Assembly: GCA_037178855.1 (NCBI GenBank)
Contig: JASJZC010000004.1
Coordinates: forward strand, 7,130,001-7,194,000
Reading direction: 5' to 3'
DNA length: 64,000 nt
Source: Oscheius sp. JU75
Taxonomy: Eukaryota; Nematoda; Chromadorea; Rhabditida; Rhabditidae
The translations under genes were made by a program, and so were the position numbers. The notes beneath the pieces are model-generated. The model had not been told where the DNA came from. It ran no database searches and saw only the letters and a list, made by a program, of their open reading frames with translations. Of this stretch, positions 1 through 10,125 are shown in pieces (position 1 is the stretch's first letter; the number at the start of each line of letters is the position of its first letter).

Positions 1-259
1 ATTGTTCTTTCGACAAAAAAAAGTTTCGAAACGTGAATATTCGCTGGAAGATCAAACCGGGTCCTCCCAGTACCAAACACGCGCCCTAACGCCTTGGCTG
101 TAGGTATTTTAAATAGGAAGAGCATCAGGAACGGCAAAATAACAGTTAAAAAACTTGCTTCTTTCCGAGGAACGAACACGAACCCGGGTCTTTTCAGCAA
201 CCAATCCGGAGCGTTAGCTGTCAGACAAATCCCCTCTTAATCAAAATCACAATTTCCAG

Positions 260-3200
260 TGGAGAGAATGCAAGACGGACGACGGCCGCGTCTACTACTA
301 CAATCGCATCACTCGGGCCTCGACCTGGACGAAGCCGGACGAGCTGCGTGGACCGGAAGAGCAAAGAGCCAGCAGCGGCCTGCAGCAGAAGGGCGGCTGG
401 AAGGAGTACCTCACGGACGACGGCAGAAAATACTATCACAACAAGGATTCTGGCGTCACGCAGTGGGAAGCCCCGGAAGGATGGGAGAGTCCAGGTAGGG
501 ATTTTTTTAAACCTTTTTAAACCAATAATCCATTTTCCCGAAAAAGTCATTGTCATGCTAATTTGAATTTGCTCCAGATAATACCAAAAAGTAAGATTTT
601 TTAAGCCATCCCCACCCCCACAGCAGCTCCAATTCGCGCAGAGACGCCCAAAGAAGAATCGGAGATGGAGAAGGCCATGAAGGCCACTCTCGAGTCGCTG
701 CCAATCGCCAAACGTGAATTTGTAGGCTTTTTTTCTATTTTTGACACAATTTGACCAATTTCAGTGCGATGAAGACGACGAGGCCTCGAAGAAAAAGCGC
801 CAGACGGAGATCTTCCGTGACCTTCTCAAGGAAAAGTACAATGACAGTCAGTTTCCGCTCAAATTTATTGGAAAAGTTCCAATTTTAGGCAAAATCTCGG
901 CCACGTGCAGCTGGGAGCAGGCCGTGAAATGGATTCAACACGATCCGCGCTTCCGAATCATCCCGAAAGTCTCGGAAAAAAAGCAAATTTTTAATGGGTG
1001 GAAGGTTCAGAAGCAGAAGGAAGAGCGGGTAAGGGGCTTTAATATCATTTATCGAACAAAATAACCATAAAAACGTAACAACTTTCTAACCTAGTCACTA
1101 GCGCAAATCCAAGCCGGCCTCTCGAAGACGCTTCTCGGTCAGGGCGAATATTTCAGCGAACGACCTATCCGTGTTGGCAGCCTCCTCCTTGACTCTATTG
1201 AATTCAGCGATGAAAATCTGCAAATTTGTGTTTTAGCGAGTTTTGAAACCATTTTTGGGCTAAAAAAAACAATTTTTGAGGTTTTCCCGGATCTAAAGCC
1301 TTCTAGGACCTTGTTTTTCGCTGCCCAGACGTTTAAAGTAGCCCTAGGCCAACTCTGATAGTACTTTAGTGAGGATTTGGCTAAATTCTAGTCTCAGACA
1401 CTCGGTTTTTTCAATTTTTTTTGTGAAAAATGGGAAAAAAAAACCTGGGAGGCGCTTTCCTCTGTCGAGGTGACGTCCACAATGCCGGGGCTCCTGTACT
1501 TCTTGTAGAAGGCGCTAAAAGTTCGCGTTTTCAAGCAAAATTGGCATAAAAGACTCACGCTCTGATGGTATCTTCGTTGTAGAAGAGCTTCCGTACGGGC
1601 TCATCGTATTTCGGTAGCTTCACGTTCCAATCTGGCGGTGAGAGAGGCGGCGAGGCGGCGTAGACATCATACCTGAGCTTTTTTTTATAGTGAAAATTCA
1701 GTATAAAAGCTAACCAGAGCGGTCGATCAGTCCAGTTAAGCTGTCCGGATCGAATGAGGCCGGTGACGCGAAAGAATATGTTTCCAGAGCGCTCGGCACG
1801 TGTCACAAATGAGCTCATTTTAGAGAAAAAGCCCAGAATTTGGAGAGATGCGAGCTTGTGGGAGAAGTACGCAGCGCGGTATGCAAAAGTGCGTCGCGAT
1901 TACCGTAATCCGAAAATTAGGAAGTATAGGTTTTAGGCCGGTTATAAACAGGATAAGAGACTAAAAATGAAGCAGATTTTTGTGGAAAAATAACGAAGAA
2001 ACAACTTTCAGGACGAGAAAAGACTGACTATCAAGAAGAGCAAGGAAGCCCTGGAGCAATGGCTCCAAAATCACCCCAAAATGAAGCCAACACTCAAATA
2101 TGGCAAGGTAACCATGATTTTTTGTCAACTTTTTTGAGCCTTGGATCTAATTACTATCTGTCAAGCAATCCTTTGACATCTTTCCACCTATCGACCAGAT
2201 TTTCACATTAGCATGTCAATCTGTGTCTCGCATCTGTCAGATTTCTGTCCTGTCGCTGTCAGACTTCTGCCAATTATCTGTTCCTGTTAGCTCTACGGAT
2301 TCTTATGTCGCTTCCTAACTGTGCATTGCACCCTGTCAGCTTTCTGTTCAAACTGTCTATCAAGCCGTCTGTCAAGCTGGCCAACCAGGCGCACTTTTGT
2401 GGGAATGTGAAAACATGGCGCGCATTGTAAACAAAAGAATTGTACGTTATGAAGAGCTTATGTTCAAAATGGGTTCCAAGCTTCCCTGGTTAGTTCGCCT
2501 TCCCCCGATTTCGCGCCTTACTGACGAACGCCGCATCAACATAGGTACGGTGGACAACGTTCTGATCTGTTCCTGTCAACCCAACGAATCCATACGTCAA
2601 GTTTCCAGCTGTTCATCTCCATATGCCCTATCTGTCGATGTAATCTGTCAGACTTCTCTTTGAAAATCTGTCAAGATACCATGTTGCAACTGTTCTTGTC
2701 AGATTGACATGTAAACTATGGCACTCAGTTGACGACTCGTTGAATGTCACGACATGTTTCTGGCAGCGCGTCAATTTTGGACAGAATCAGCATGATCACT
2801 GCCATCAAAGACTTTGACACGAATGCTTTTTTTTTCTTCAAATAGTCCCTTTGTATTCCAAATGATCCTTTTTTTGTAGCGATTTGCACGACCCCTTGAG
2901 TATTTTGAACATTTTTGGGCTGTACATAGAAGTCTCTCCTGTTGATTTTCAATGGTCTGCGCAACCTCCTCTCTGCCGCCGACCCATGCCGTGACAGAGA
3001 TCTGTTGGCACTGTGTTTCCCCTCCCCCCAACTAATCCCCTAAACCTTCAGGCCTGCGTCTCCTTCGCCAAAGAAGAAGTCTGGCTGAATGTGACGGACG
3101 CGGATCGCGAAGAAATCTTCCTCGATGTGCAAAAGTTTGTCACGAAGCGCGAGGCCACGAAAGAGGAGACGATGCGCAAGAGGAACACCAAAATCCTGGC

Positions 3201-4807
3201 GGAGATTCTCGAGGGTATGGAGGAAATCACCTACAAAACGACCTGGGCCCAAGCACAGCGTCTTCTGATCGAAAATCCGCAGTTTGCCGAGGATAAAACC
3301 TTACAAAGTAGGGGCTTTAATGTCTTTTTAAGAAAAGAAACAAATTCAGGCATGGACAAGGAGGACGCCCTGATCGTCTTCGAGGAGTACATTCGCAACG
3401 CCGAGAAGGAGTTCGAGGAGGAGCGGAAGAATGAGGAGAAGAGATTTAAGAGACAGGAGCGCAAAGTTCGCGAGGGATTCCAGGCCTTCTTGGTGGAACT
3501 TCACAAAAAAGGTATGTCATTATACAGTACAAGCTCTAATAGAAGCCCAGGGTTACGTAAGTGAATACACAATTGCATAAATTGTGTACAGAGATCCCGA
3601 GCTCGGTCCCCGTACATGCAGATTTATCCTTTTCCGCATAGCTCAGTCGATAAGACGGCAGACTGAAATCTAGAGAACCCGGATTCGATCCGTATAAACT
3701 ATTAACTTTTTCAATTTCTGTTCAAATATGCTATTTTGAGAAGTAGAAGCCACATTTTTTCAATTACTCGAGTTTTTTTTTTCAGGTGAGCTGACATCAA
3801 TGTCGCTCTGGTCCTCTCTCTATCCCACAATCTCTGCCGACGCTCGTTTCGAGGCCATGCTGACCCAGACCGGCTCCACCCCTCTGGACATTTTCAAATT
3901 CTACGTGGAGGAGCTAAAAGAGCAGTATGGCGAGGACAGAAAGGTCATAAAAGATGTCCTTCAGACACAGGACAAGAATGTCAATGTGAGTTTTTATCTT
4001 TTTGGCTGAAATATGCTCTTTTAAGGCCACGACAACCTTCGAGGAGTTCCAGCTGTGGGTCAGCGCCGATGAGAAGGGAGCAGCCGTGGATCAGGGCAAC
4101 ATGAAGCTCATTTTCAACTCGTTCCTCGAGAAGGCCGACGCCAAGGAGAAGGAAACGGAGAGGGAGGAGAGTCGCAAGAAAAAGCGCGTGGAAAGCGAAT
4201 TTCGCAACCTGCTGCGAGCTCTACAGCCGCCAATCGAGGCCGACTCTGACTGGGCCACTACAAGGGCCAAGATCGAGAAGGAGAAGGCCTTCAGTTCGGT
4301 ATTTTCATCCATTTTTTCCTCGGTATAAGCATCAAATTTTTTCAGCTCGAGTCAGAAGAGAGCAGGGAAAAGTGTTTCGAAGAGTACAAGGCATCGTTGG
4401 CTGACGCCTGCGGTCATCACCACTCAAGCAAGAAGAAAAAGAAGGACAAGAAGAAGAGGGTAGATCATTTTTGTCTCTTTTCAAACGGAAATGCGTATAC
4501 GCAATCGTAACGAACCTGTTTTCAACAGAATGGAGCGCAATTTGGGTGCTTCTCGTCGCTTTTTTTGTCACCGCGAGAACCTTTCTTCTAAACACGTTTT
4601 TCGCGCTTATACTTGCATTTCCAGCGTGAATCGCACTCGGGCGACGAGCAGCAGAAGAAGGACAGGAAACGAAAGAAGAAGGAGCATAGCAGCGATGAAG
4701 AACGTCAGCACAAGAAGAAATCACGCAAGCGGTCCAGCGACAAGGTATCCATCTCATATTTTGATTCCGAATGAACGCGTTTTCAGAGTGGCAGCGATTC
4801 CGACTAG
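260..4807 (+). CDS. PRPF40: Pre-mRNA-processing factor 40 homolog (PRPF40), 5' end outside window
   Basis: PRPF40 is a U1 snRNP-associated scaffold that bridges the 5' splice site and branch-point factors in the nucleus. Exons read: 260-494, 624-721, 765-846, 889-1028, 2012-2107, 3052-3307, 3350-3511, 3786-3985, 4026-4298, 4346-4459, 4625-4744, 4787-4807. Phases join into 598 aa with a stop at 4805-4807. Two WW domains come first ([17 protein letters not shown] and [19 protein letters not shown]). A series of FF domains follows (for example [18 protein letters not shown] and [10 protein letters not shown]). The tail is K/R/E/H-rich and ends SGSDSD, as in animal PRPF40. Four introns are only 40-47 nt. 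No start codon precedes the first WW domain here, so the N-terminus lies upstream of the window. MRPS23 is nested in the 1029-2011 intron on the other strand. The last three exons are copied twice downstream. Confidence 0.93.
1098..1818 (-). CDS. MRPS23: Mitochondrial small ribosomal subunit protein mS23 (MRPS23), nested gene
   Basis: This protein is a component of the mitochondrial ribosomal small subunit. Minus-strand exons are 1818-1715, 1672-1559, 1514-1445 and 1217-1098, giving 135 aa (the human protein is 190 aa, so the C-terminal tail is short). The family signature is visible: [14 protein letters not shown] near the N-terminus, then [12 protein letters not shown] (human PLWFDVYDAFPP), then [10 protein letters not shown] and FYKKYRS (human IWYHEDRIRAKFYSVY). 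The first intron (1714-1673) is 42 nt and uses the ctcag acceptor that restores W-Y-D-V. The whole gene lies inside a 983-bp PRPF40 intron in opposite orientation. A damaged partial copy lies at 13,712-13,911. Confidence 0.88.
2145..2710. repeat. Intronic CTGTC/CTGTCAG low-complexity tract
   Basis: The PRPF40 intron between 2108 and 3051 is filled with irregular repeats of CTGTCAG and TTCTGTC spaced 10-25 nt apart. No supported exon lies in it. The same pentamer recurs in tracts elsewhere in the window. Confidence 0.6.
3528..3580. repeat. Solo end of a foldback MITE
   Basis: AGCTCTAATAGAAGCCCAGG followed by GTTACGTAAGTG matches the terminal inverted repeat of the complete element at 23,272-23,468. 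Only one end is present here, in the PRPF40 intron 3512-3785, just before a tRNA-like repeat. Confidence 0.55.
3630..3700 (+). repeat. tRNA-derived repeat (SINE-like)
   Basis: GCATAGCTCAGTCGATAAGA resembles a Pol III A box and GGATTCGATCC a B box, at tRNA spacing. The acceptor stem does not pair, so this is not called as a functional tRNA gene. Confidence 0.5.
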
Positions 4808-4984
4808 CAGACAGGCAATAGTGATCTCTCATTCCCTTATTTTTTCAATATAAATCTATCATTATTGTCGGGCAATTTCCGTGCTCCGTTTTGCATTCTC
4901 TCCACTGACAATTGAGATTTTGATCAAGAGGTGCAGTTCTAGCAGTCATTTCTTCTTTTCAGGGTCAAATAATGACTTTTGAGA

Positions 4985-5045
4985 AGATAGCTGAGCTGTT
5001 TGCGGTCCGGATTGGTGCTGGAAAGACCCGGGTTCGATCCCCTTT
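4985..5045 (+). repeat. tRNA-derived repeat (SINE-like)
   Basis: ATAGCTGAGCTGTTTGCGG is followed by the B-box-like GGGTTCGATCCC. It lies in the block duplicated at 12,080-12,140, where the same sequence occurs with small changes. Confidence 0.5.
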
Positions 5046-5140
5046 CCTCCCTCCCTCCCAGCTTACTTAAAAACAGTGCAAATTTTTCTATAAAACTTTT
5101 TATTATCACGACACAAATAAATACAGCATATATCGTAATC

Positions 5141-5389
5141 TCACTTGGCGTAACGTAGTATTGGTCCTTAAACACATTGATAGCAAGAACACAAAAGAAA
5201 CTAACCATTCGGATCGATTCTCGATCCCAGATGTTGCCTCCTCGCCGAAATGGCCGATACCATGGTCTTGAAGTGTTCTGCTGCTTTTTCATCTTCTTTA
5301 CAGATGTTGATTATGGTCTTCTCAATGACTGCCAATCCCTTTTCGATACTGACGAATCCGGGTTCGGATTGGTCAGCAGGAGACTGCAT
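5141..5389 (-). CDS. Novel small protein family, copy A (69 aa)
   Basis: I do not recognise this protein. Coding exons are 5389-5206 and 5166-5141, separated by a 39-nt intron. The ATG lies 3 nt after a TTTCAG acceptor. The product is a soluble, helix-rich polypeptide with no signal peptide: an acidic, proline-containing N-terminus (MQSPADQSEP), an amphipathic core (FVSIEKGLAVIEKTI) and a conserved RIDPNGPI end. Copies B, C and D share the same exon lengths (184/184/178 nt for the first exon), splice phase 1 and the N-(G/V/A)-P-(I/K) junction. Frame and splice sites are kept while sequences diverge, which supports real genes. It is convergent with the PRPF40 tail and duplicated together with it as copy D. 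Confidence 0.6.
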
Positions 5390-5394
5390 TGACT

Positions 5395-5700
5395 GAAATT
5401 AGCCAATAAAAATGGTTTCTGGGAAGACAAAAATTAACACTAGCATTCACCGCGAAGAACTAACGAGAGTTTTCAGGCTCGCAATTTCTAGCGAAGGAGA
5501 AGAAACTTAGCAGAGAAAGACATTGCAACGAGTAAAACAGACAAAACAGATCATAGCAAAACAGGAAACAAATGAAAAGAGGCAAGACAGCAAAAAAGGC
5601 AGGATTTGGGATTTACCAAAGAGGATGCATCAAAAAACGAATTCGGGCCAGGACCAACCGATGCAGTCCTTTAGTCAAAGCAGTTTGAATATGCGACGCG
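5395..5700 (-). repeat. Conserved 5' flank of small gene copy A
   Basis: Reading on the minus strand, this carries GCTAGAAATTGCGAGCCTGA, then TTTTTATTGGCTAATTTCAG just before the ATG. Further upstream is the block with CCTGGCCCGAATTCG and GACTAAAGGACTG. The same modules precede copies B, C and D and an empty copy at 9,925-10,125. It probably holds the promoter and 5' leader; ATTGG is an inverted CCAAT element. Confidence 0.65.
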
Positions 5701-5754
5701 TTTCATTTCTCAACTATTCATTTTTTCCTCGGTATAAGCATCAAATTTTTTCAG

Positions 5755-6215
5755 CCCGAGTCAGAAGAGAGCAGGGAAAAGTGTTTCGAAGAGTACAAGG
5801 CATCGTTGGTGGACGCCTGCGGTCACCACCACTCAAGCAAGAAGAAAAAGAAGGACAAGAAGAAGAGGGTAGATCATTTTTGTCTCTTTTCAAACGGAAA
5901 TGCGTATACGCAATCGTAACGAACCTGTTTTCAACAGAATGGAGCGCAATTTGGGTGCTTCTCGTCGCTTTTTTTTCACCGCGAGAACCTTACTTCTAAA
6001 CACGTTTTTCGCGCTTATACTTGCATTTCCAGCGTGAATCGCACTCGGGCGACGAGCAGCAGAAGAAGGACAGGAAACGAAAGAAGAAGGAGCATAGCAG
6101 CGATGAAGAACGTCAGCACAAGAAGAAATCACGCAAGCGGTCCAGCGACAAGGTATCCATCTCATATTTTGATTCCGAATGAACGCGTTTTCAGAGTGGT
6201 AGTGATTCCGACTAG
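5755..6215 (+). pseudogene. Duplicate of PRPF40 last three exons
   Basis: Exons 5755-5868, 6033-6152 and 6195-6215 repeat PRPF40 exons 4346-4459, 4625-4744 and 4787-4807 almost exactly, including introns, splice sites, the stop and about 80 bp of 3' flank. The first codon differs (CCC for CTC) and some codons are synonymous changes. Upstream FF and WW exons are missing and there is no start, so it is a truncated duplicate. It could be used as an alternative 3' terminus of PRPF40 transcripts. Confidence 0.85.
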
Positions 6216-6481
6216 CAGACAGGCAATAGTGATCTCTCATTCCCTTATTTTTTCCAATATAAATCTATCATTATTGTTATTTTTCAAATAGAAATGACTC
6301 ACGAGGACTGCCTCGACATCAAAGAAGAAGGCTGAGCAATGCACTCTACTCGTGCATTACCCTGTCATCCACCTTGCGTTGTCAAACTTACTTCTTATTG
6401 GACAAGAAAAAGATAATTGGCTAACTTTCGGTAATATTTTTGCTGCTTCTTGACTGCTCCAAAAAGCCACAAAATGTTCCT

Positions 6482-6548
6482 CGCTGCGCGAGGACCGAAC
6501 CAGCGACCTCTGGCACGTGAGGCCGACCTCCTGCTCACCTGACCATCT
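6482..6548 (-). repeat. tRNA-derived repeat (SINE-like)
   Basis: On the minus strand ATGGTCAGGTGAGCAGGAGG is followed by GCTGGTTCGGTCCT, an A-box/B-box-like pair. A homologous copy on the plus strand lies at 13,360-13,430. Confidence 0.45.
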
Positions 6549-6569
6549 TATAACGACGATCGACCGTAG

Positions 6570-6892
6570 TGCCTTTGAGCATTGTGAGCGTCGCACATTC
6601 AAACTGCTTTGACTAAAGGACTGCCTCGATTGGTCCTGGCCCGAATTCGTTTCTGACGCAGTGATCATCCTTTCCTTCTGTAAATCCCAAATTTCCATCT
6701 CTTTTCCTCCTTTATTTTGTTCTGTTTTGCTGTTTTCTTTGTTTTGCTCGCTGCAATGTCTTTCTCTGCTAAATTTCTTCTCCATTGCTAGAAATTACGA
6801 GCCTGAAAATTCTCTACAGTTCTTCGTGGTGAATGGTCGTGTTAATTCTTGCGCTTGTCTTCCAAGAAACCATTTTTATTGGGCATTTTCAG
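6570..6892 (+). repeat. Conserved 5' flank of small gene copy B
   Basis: Contains CCTGGCCCGAATTCG (about 6640), CTCGCTGCAATG, GCTAGAAATTACGAGCCTGA (6787) and TTTTTATTGGGCATTTTCAG directly before the copy B start codon. It is the same module order as the flanks of copies A, C and D, in the opposite orientation to A. Confidence 0.65.
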
Positions 6893-6895
6893 GCC

Positions 6896-7140
6896 ATGAT
6901 GCCACTAGCTCCGGCTATAGCATCCTTGCCTGCATTTGAGGCTATTGATGCAGCCCTAGAGAGCATCCTAACGGTCGTCTCCCAAATGAATGAAGAAAGT
7001 TCGTCGGAACTCTACAGAGCTGTGGCCACAGCCGTTTCCGAATTGAGACAGCACGTGGGCTCTCGCAGTGAGCCGAATGGTTAGTTTCTTTGTCTTCATG
7101 CAAACAATGTATTTCAGTCCCCATTACTAAACCCAAATGA
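6896..7140 (+). CDS. Novel small protein family, copy B (68 aa)
   Basis: This is a divergent member of the unrecognised small family. Exons are 6896-7079 (184 nt, as in copy A) and 7118-7140, with a 38-nt intron. The start is 3 nt after a TTTTCAG acceptor. The protein begins MMPLAPAIASLP, has an amphipathic central helix (AIDAALESILTVVSQMNEES) and ends SEPNVPITKPK. Identity to copy A is low except at helix positions and the S-R-x-(E/D)-P-N motif, yet intron phase and exon length are the same. An ATG at 6833 is in frame through the presumed leader and would add a hydrophobic MVVLILALVF start, but copies A and D do not conserve that frame. Confidence 0.58.
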
Positions 7141-7233
7141 AGAATCACCGTACCATCGCAGAGGAGTGATCGTTTCCTTCCGATTTCTTCTTATTCATTT
7201 TTAAATAAATGTGGTAGAGTGGATTTGTCTTTT

Positions 7234-7308
7234 TTATGAAGGGGTTTGAGGCAGTTGATTATGAAGGGGTTTGAGGCAGTTGATTATGAAGGGGTTTGAG
7301 GCAGTTGA
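7234..7308 (+). repeat. Three tandem 25-bp repeats
   Basis: Three perfect head-to-tail copies of a 25-bp unit containing GAAGGGGTTTGAGGCAGTTG. No gene overlaps it. Confidence 0.9.
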
Positions 7309-7593
7309 CAGCGTAACCACGTCTGTTTGTGGGTAGTCGTTGTCACAGGGGTGCTGCCGATGTATCATGCTCAAAAAGCAAACGGGAGTATATACCTTCC
7401 AGTTCGAGCGGCTCGGCACCGTGCCCATTTTGAACATTTGTTTGGAAGGGCTTATTTTCAAAATGGCCGTATAGTTTCCACTGCCAAATCCCGACGTTGG
7501 AAAATGAATCGTGGTAGTAAAAGTTCTAGAGCGTATTCGAGCTGAAAATGGCGTCAGAAGATTTAAAGCTTATTCAAATGTATCTTCTTTTAG

Positions 7594-7719
7594 AGTCCCA
7601 CCTCCGAGACCTCGTTCACCCACGGCCAGATTGACGGGAACCTCGTCTTCCAGTGCCCGGTATGCGAGAGAAGACTGCTAGTTGGTTACAGGCAGAACAG
7701 GGACATTATTGCGCTTTAG
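7594..7719 (+). other. Possible orphan exon with a CxxC motif
   Basis: After a TTTTAG acceptor, an open frame reads SPTSETSFTHGQ, then FQCPVCERRL, to a TAG at 7717-7719. GC content and codon use resemble true exons more than the flanks do. No partner exon or family was identified. It may be a gene fragment or a 5' exon of the downstream F-box gene that uses the GTATGC donor after CAGTGCCCG. Confidence 0.25.
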
Positions 7720-7808
7720 TAGAAGGGAGATCATTCACCGCTTTTGATCAAATAGCGTTCTTATCGTTTTCAGAATTGAATCTTACCTCGCAGTTTTTTT
7801 TTGTGGCA

Positions 7809-8921
7809 ATGCTCGCACAACTTCCTGACAACCTTCTTCTTCGGTGTATTCAGAAGGTAAAGCTAATTTGTTCAAGCGTTCTGTCATCGCCTCTTTGTTT
7901 TCACCACTCTTTTCTTCTCAAATCTCCGACCTCAGACCGAAGAACTCTACTTTACTCGTCTTCGTCGAACATGTAAAGGCCTCCGCGATTTTGTCGACAA
8001 CAATGTTTATAATCTAAGAATCTCCTGCACTGACCATTTTACAACCAAGGTGTCGTTCTTCTTTGAAGCAGAGGTTGGTTTGTTTCAGTTTTTGACTGTT
8101 CGTTTCAGTATGAAGTCAAAGTGGACACCGTAAACGGGAGTGGGGAGCTGACCTCAAGGCAGACAGTCGAAATCGAAAGTGTTGGGGGATGTTACTTCTA
8201 TAGCGTTCAATTATCGTACGTTCTTTCCGACCCATGGAATAGCACCGACGAATTCGGCAAGAGAGTCGCTGAAGTAATGAAGACGGCCAAGATTATTCGG
8301 TGCAGACGTCTGGTGGCCTTCATGAGTGACCTTCAACCAGGTACCCTGGCCAGTGCATTCAGAACTATCAAGTTTGAGAGTTTTTTTATCGAGGAATGTC
8401 CCAACACTGTATAATTATCCGGAAGTACTGGTAGGTAGTACAACTCAAATATTGTATAAACTACCCAGAACTGCAAGAAAACCGAGTTTTCAATAAGCAT
8501 ACCTGGTAGTATAGGCAGTGCTACTGCTATTATTTCCGTAGAGGATGACAAGATCAGCGGCAAAGTGATTTCATCGGTTCTGGAAAGGAACAAGTCGATG
8601 GAGGAATTTTGCACCGCGATCGATGTAAGTTGTACGATTCTATATTCCTGCCTCTCCGTCTCTCTAATAGATATTGTTCAGAATCTTGCACACTTGAAAA
8701 TCGAAACAGACGTTGACATCGATTTTTTTTTTCCATACTATTTTGTATGCGGACACCAAGCTGCGAAATGGATTGTAAACTGGGATTTGATTCGCAGCAT
8801 ATCGTTCGACGAATGGGATTTTATATTTGACGAATTTGAAAAGACTGTTGATCTTCACGTGTTCCTGAAAAGAGGACCTAGAAAAGATATGATGATTTTG
8901 ATTGAGGAAAGCAAAGCCTAA
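7809..8921 (+). CDS. F-box protein with FTH/DUF38-like repeats (246 aa as read)
   Basis: This is probably a substrate receptor of an SCF ubiquitin ligase. Exons are 7809-7856, 7936-8073, 8109-8340, 8542-8624 and 8682-8921, with phases joining. The N-terminus LPDNLLLRCIQKT...RTCKGLRDFV fits an F-box. The region around RRLVAFMSDLQPG resembles the FTH/DUF38 motif seen in nematode F-box proteins. A TAA ends the fifth exon after EESKA. A further open exon at 8970-9167 (RTNLYLSAVDL...NIRPGGLIQRVVDFSC...TLWLK) looks like the next FTH unit. Either the gene has acquired a nonsense codon, or an earlier donor (CAC/gtgttc near 8853) bypasses it. Confidence 0.6.
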
Positions 8922-8969
8922 GTTTAGAAAACACATCCTTTTGAGACAGAAAGATGATTTGATTTTCAG

Positions 8970-9167
8970 AGAACAAATTTGTATTTGTCCGCTGTCGACC
9001 TTCGAAGTGTGCAGAGCATTTTCAATATTCTGTACAACATCCGGCCCGGCGGACTGATACAGCGCGTAGTGGACTTCTCCTGTTTCCACGACAAATGGAT
9101 CGACTACGAGGGAGACGATCTCTTCGACAGACTCTTCGCCGACATCCAAACCCTCTGGCTCAAGTGA
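8970..9167 (+). CDS. Downstream FTH-like exon of the F-box gene
   Basis: This exon opens after GATTTTCAG and stays open to a TGA at 9165-9167. It encodes a leucine-rich FTH-type segment (VDLRSVQSIFNILYNIRPGG). It is separated from the preceding exon by that exon's TAA, so it is either reached by alternative splicing or stranded by a mutation. Confidence 0.45.
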   Translation, partial: RTNLYLSAVDLRSVQSIFNILYNIRPGGLIQRVVDFSCFHDKWIDYEGDDLFDRLFADIQTLWLK

Positions 9168-9307
9168 TCTTGACCTATCCAAACCAATTTCGCCACAATA
9201 AACTGAAAGTTGCCGGACTTGTCCGAAGATGGGGTGACAGTTACGTTTGGTCCTACTCTGATGTCTCTACTGTACCAGAGACGCGTGTCAGGTCATTTTT
9301 AGAAGTG

Positions 9308-9836
9308 ACATGAGCTGACAAACAAACATAGCTTTTTGAAAGAAACGTGTTATTAGACAACTGTATCAACAGTTTCACACTCCGATTTTTTAAGTGCCCA
9401 ATTTCCAAGAAACAAATCACGTTATAGTAGTAGAGTGCGGCCGAGGTGAATATTTTCTTTTGGTTGAAGATTGAGAGCAGGCCGGACAGGAAGGCCGAAA
9501 AGTGTGAGTATGGGAAATTGTTCCTAAATTTTCATTTTCTTGGAGGAGGGAAAGGATCAAAACTGACTCATTGCCGAGCATCCAGGGCAGGAATGGGATC
9601 GGAATAAACATGAACATGGTAATGAGGTAGACGGCGGCACAAATCGGGGATTGGGTGCTCTTCTACCTAAAGTGTGATATTTTAATCGACAAAGTGTCAA
9701 AAAGAACCTTGCACTGATCCCTGCCGAACATTTTCTTCTGGATGAAGACCCGAATGTAGGTGCCGATCAGACTAAAGCAGACATAGGAGCCGAATATGCT
9801 CAGGCCAATGTTGGCCAACAGATCAGGGGGTATCAT
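9308..9836 (-). pseudogene. 5' fragment of UDP-GlcNAc:dolichol-P GlcNAc-1-P transferase (DPAGT1/ALG7)
   Basis: The full enzyme starts N-glycan synthesis in the ER membrane. Minus-strand exons are 9836-9708, 9662-9568 and 9523 onward. They encode MIPPDLLANIGLSIFGSYVC, then FGRDQCKKSTQSP, then CAAVYLITMFMFIPIPFLPW, then FPYSHFSAFLSGLLSIF. These match in order the human DPAGT1 N-terminus (LLINLIVSLLG...CGQDLNK...SGAVFLI...FCFIPFPFL...FPHHEFVALIGALLAI). After about 90 residues the similarity stops: FNQKKIFTSAALYYYN replaces the catalytic GFADDVLNLRWR segment. The remaining three quarters of the protein is absent, so it is read as a truncated copy. The 3' limit is arbitrary. Confidence 0.6.
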
Positions 9837-9924
9837 AACCTGAAAATGGACTTTTTACATAATATTCACCTCTTGCCCACATAATCATCTGATCACAGTG
9901 GTCGACCGTCTTGGCTTGCTAGCA

Positions 9925-10125
9925 TTGTGAGCGCTGCACATTCAAAATGCTTTGACTAAAGGACTGTCTCGGTTGGTCCTGGCCCGAATTCGATGCAGAG
10001 ACGATCCTGTCTTTCGGTAACTTCCAAAACTCGCCTTTTCCATTTGTTTTGTGAGCTATATGTATTATTTTGATCTATTTGTCTATTTTGCTCGCTGCAA
10101 TTTTGTGTTTTGCTGCTAAATTTTG
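9925..10125 (+). repeat. Empty copy of the small-gene 5' flank
   Basis: CACATTCAAAATGCTTTGAC, GACTAAAGGACTG, CCTGGCCCGAATTCG and TTTTGCTGCTAAATTTTG match the flank preceding copy C (10,258-10,455). No coding exon follows; a truncated Merlin-type MITE begins at 10,126. It is a tandem duplicate of the flank that lost its gene. Confidence 0.6.

Noticed and set aside
578-590. 13-nt microexon in PRPF40
   Set aside because: It has splice-like borders, but direct joining of 494 to 624 keeps the conserved frame and including it would break the frame.
2397-2663. Plus-strand open frame of 88 codons in a PRPF40 intron
   Set aside because: Lies within the CTGTC-rich tract between two well-phased PRPF40 exons, has no family resemblance and a random composition.
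2145-2710. CRISPR-like spaced repeats (CTGTC units)
   Set aside because: Units are short and irregular, spacers vary without a pattern, and the context is a eukaryotic intron.
4332-4832. Minus-strand 166-codon frame, repeated at 5,890 and 11,570
   Set aside because: It is the antisense shadow of the PRPF40 terminal exons. It recurs only because those exons are duplicated.
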